Source of the DNA: Streptomyces capillispiralis
GTDB taxonomy: Bacteria; Actinomycetota; Actinomycetes; Streptomycetales; Streptomycetaceae
Assembly (NCBI RefSeq): GCF_007829875.1
Contig: NZ_VIWV01000001.1
Coordinates: forward strand, 1,674,001-1,738,000
Direction: 5' to 3'
DNA: 64,000 nt
Positions 63,503 to 64,000 of the stretch are shown piece by piece. The translations under genes were made by a program, and so were the position numbers. Under the pieces are notes generated by a model. The model made no database searches, had not been told where the DNA came from, and saw nothing but the letters and a program-made list of their open reading frames with translations. Numbering within the stretch: the first letter of the stretch is position 1; the number at the start of each line of letters is the position of its first letter.

Positions 63503-64000
63503 TCACTTCGTCGACTCCAGAATGCGGTCGAGTGTCCGGCACCCCAATCCGCTCATCGTCGGATTGCTCTCGACGTAGTACCAGACAAGCCCCATCGCCT
63601 GCTCGAAGGCCCATGCCCTGCCGCGCTCCCACTCCAGATCGTCGCAGGCCAGTGCCCGCCGGAGCACTTCCCTCGGGCCCGGTCGCAACAGGTGCCAGGC
63701 GCTGACCAGATCCAACGCGGGGTCGGCCGGGCCGAAGCCGCCGGTGTCGAGTACGCCGCCGAGCCGGTCTCCCGTGACCAGTACGTTGCCGGGAATCAGG
63801 TCACCATGGCTCATCACGTCGGCAGTCGTGCGGGGCAACTCCCGGAAGTGGCTCCACACCTGGCGCAGCCGGGGCACGTCGAGCAGCCCCTCGCTCTCCT
63901 CGAAGCACTTCGCCATCCAGTCGTCGTGGTGAGCGAGAACGCCGCCACGGTTCTCGCCGCCGAAACGCCGCCCCCGCGTCTCCGCGCCCCGCAGGCCCGC
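63503..64000 (-). CDS. Phosphotransferase (APH/choline kinase family), cut by the window edge
   Basis: The C-terminal 165 residues of a kinase-like protein; the frame stays open to the last base, so the N-terminus lies outside. The Brenner-type catalytic loop SHGDLIPGNVLV (Asp, Asn) and the metal-binding VLDTGGFGPADPALDLV are intact, followed by helices ending LDRILESTK. These proteins phosphorylate aminoglycosides, homoserine or other small hydroxyl compounds. In Streptomyces many are of unknown target. It is transcribed toward the aconitase promoter. Confidence 0.85.
   Translation of the reverse strand, partial: AGLRGAETRGRRFGGENRGGVLAHHDDWMAKCFEESEGLLDVPRLRQVWSHFRELPRTTADVMSHGDLIPGNVLVTGDRLGGVLDTGGFGPADPALDLVSAWHLLRPGPREVLRRALACDDLEWERGRAWAFEQAMGLVWYYVESNPTMSGLGCRTLDRILESTK

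Overview
The window is a piece of a Streptomyces-type linear chromosome: very high GC, strong third-position GC bias, GTG/TTG starts, leaderless starts behind TANNNT boxes, and rare TTA codons confined to accessory genes. From memory (not searched) the backbone order matches the Streptomyces coelicolor SCO6045 to SCO5999 neighbourhood: hemQ/hemY, hemE, a DUF3000 gene, an orphan response regulator, RNase D, fadA/fadB, dxs, xylFGH, rok7B7, ngcEFG and aconitase. No tRNA, rRNA, CRISPR array, transposase or attachment site was seen.

Layout. 0-8.1 kb is core or housekeeping: a broken-off gene end, a membrane protein, a secreted tripeptidyl-aminopeptidase-like hydrolase, the last two steps of coproporphyrin-dependent haem synthesis, a DUF4349 lipoprotein and a CoA-disulfide-reductase-like flavoprotein. 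8.3-24.1 kb is an accessory block. It holds a TTA-containing StrR-type regulator, an HxlR/MFS divergent pair, and a tightly coupled eight-gene leftward operon: ferredoxin-NADP reductase, 2Fe-2S ferredoxin, haem-oxygenase-like diiron oxidase, three different ATP-grasp ligases, an EamA exporter and a DUF885 peptidase. Divergent from this operon are a Tat-exported CefD-like PLP enzyme and a nitroreductase-fold protein. The divergent promoter region carries a site fitting the StrR-family operator consensus with its exact 11-nt spacer. I read this block as an NRPS-independent (ATP-grasp) peptide natural-product cluster, which I do not recognise.

24.1-30.6 kb: a frameshifted PAS/PP2C phosphatase gene, hemE, a DUF3000 gene, a response regulator whose phospho-acceptor Asp is Glu, and RNase D. 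30.6-37.3 kb: a mannoside utilisation locus, with an ABC importer divergent from GH2 beta-mannosidase plus a LacI repressor and two LacI-type boxes between them. 37.4-45.2 kb: fatty-acid beta-oxidation (fadA-fadB), a NYN/PIN-like gene, an amino-acid permease and dxs. 45.3-54 kb: the xylose-type ABC operon, its ROK regulator and the ngcEFG chito-oligosaccharide-type importer with a DasR-like box. 54.1-57.9 kb: a large secreted GH92 alpha-mannosidase.

58.2-60.4 kb is a compact conflict-system-like pair: a caspase-fold protease with an EF-hand loop and two EAD-like repeats, preceded by an EACC1-like small protein. An orphan CebR-type operator lies beside it. The window ends with aconitase, which has an iron-box-like sequence upstream, and a phosphotransferase cut by the window edge.
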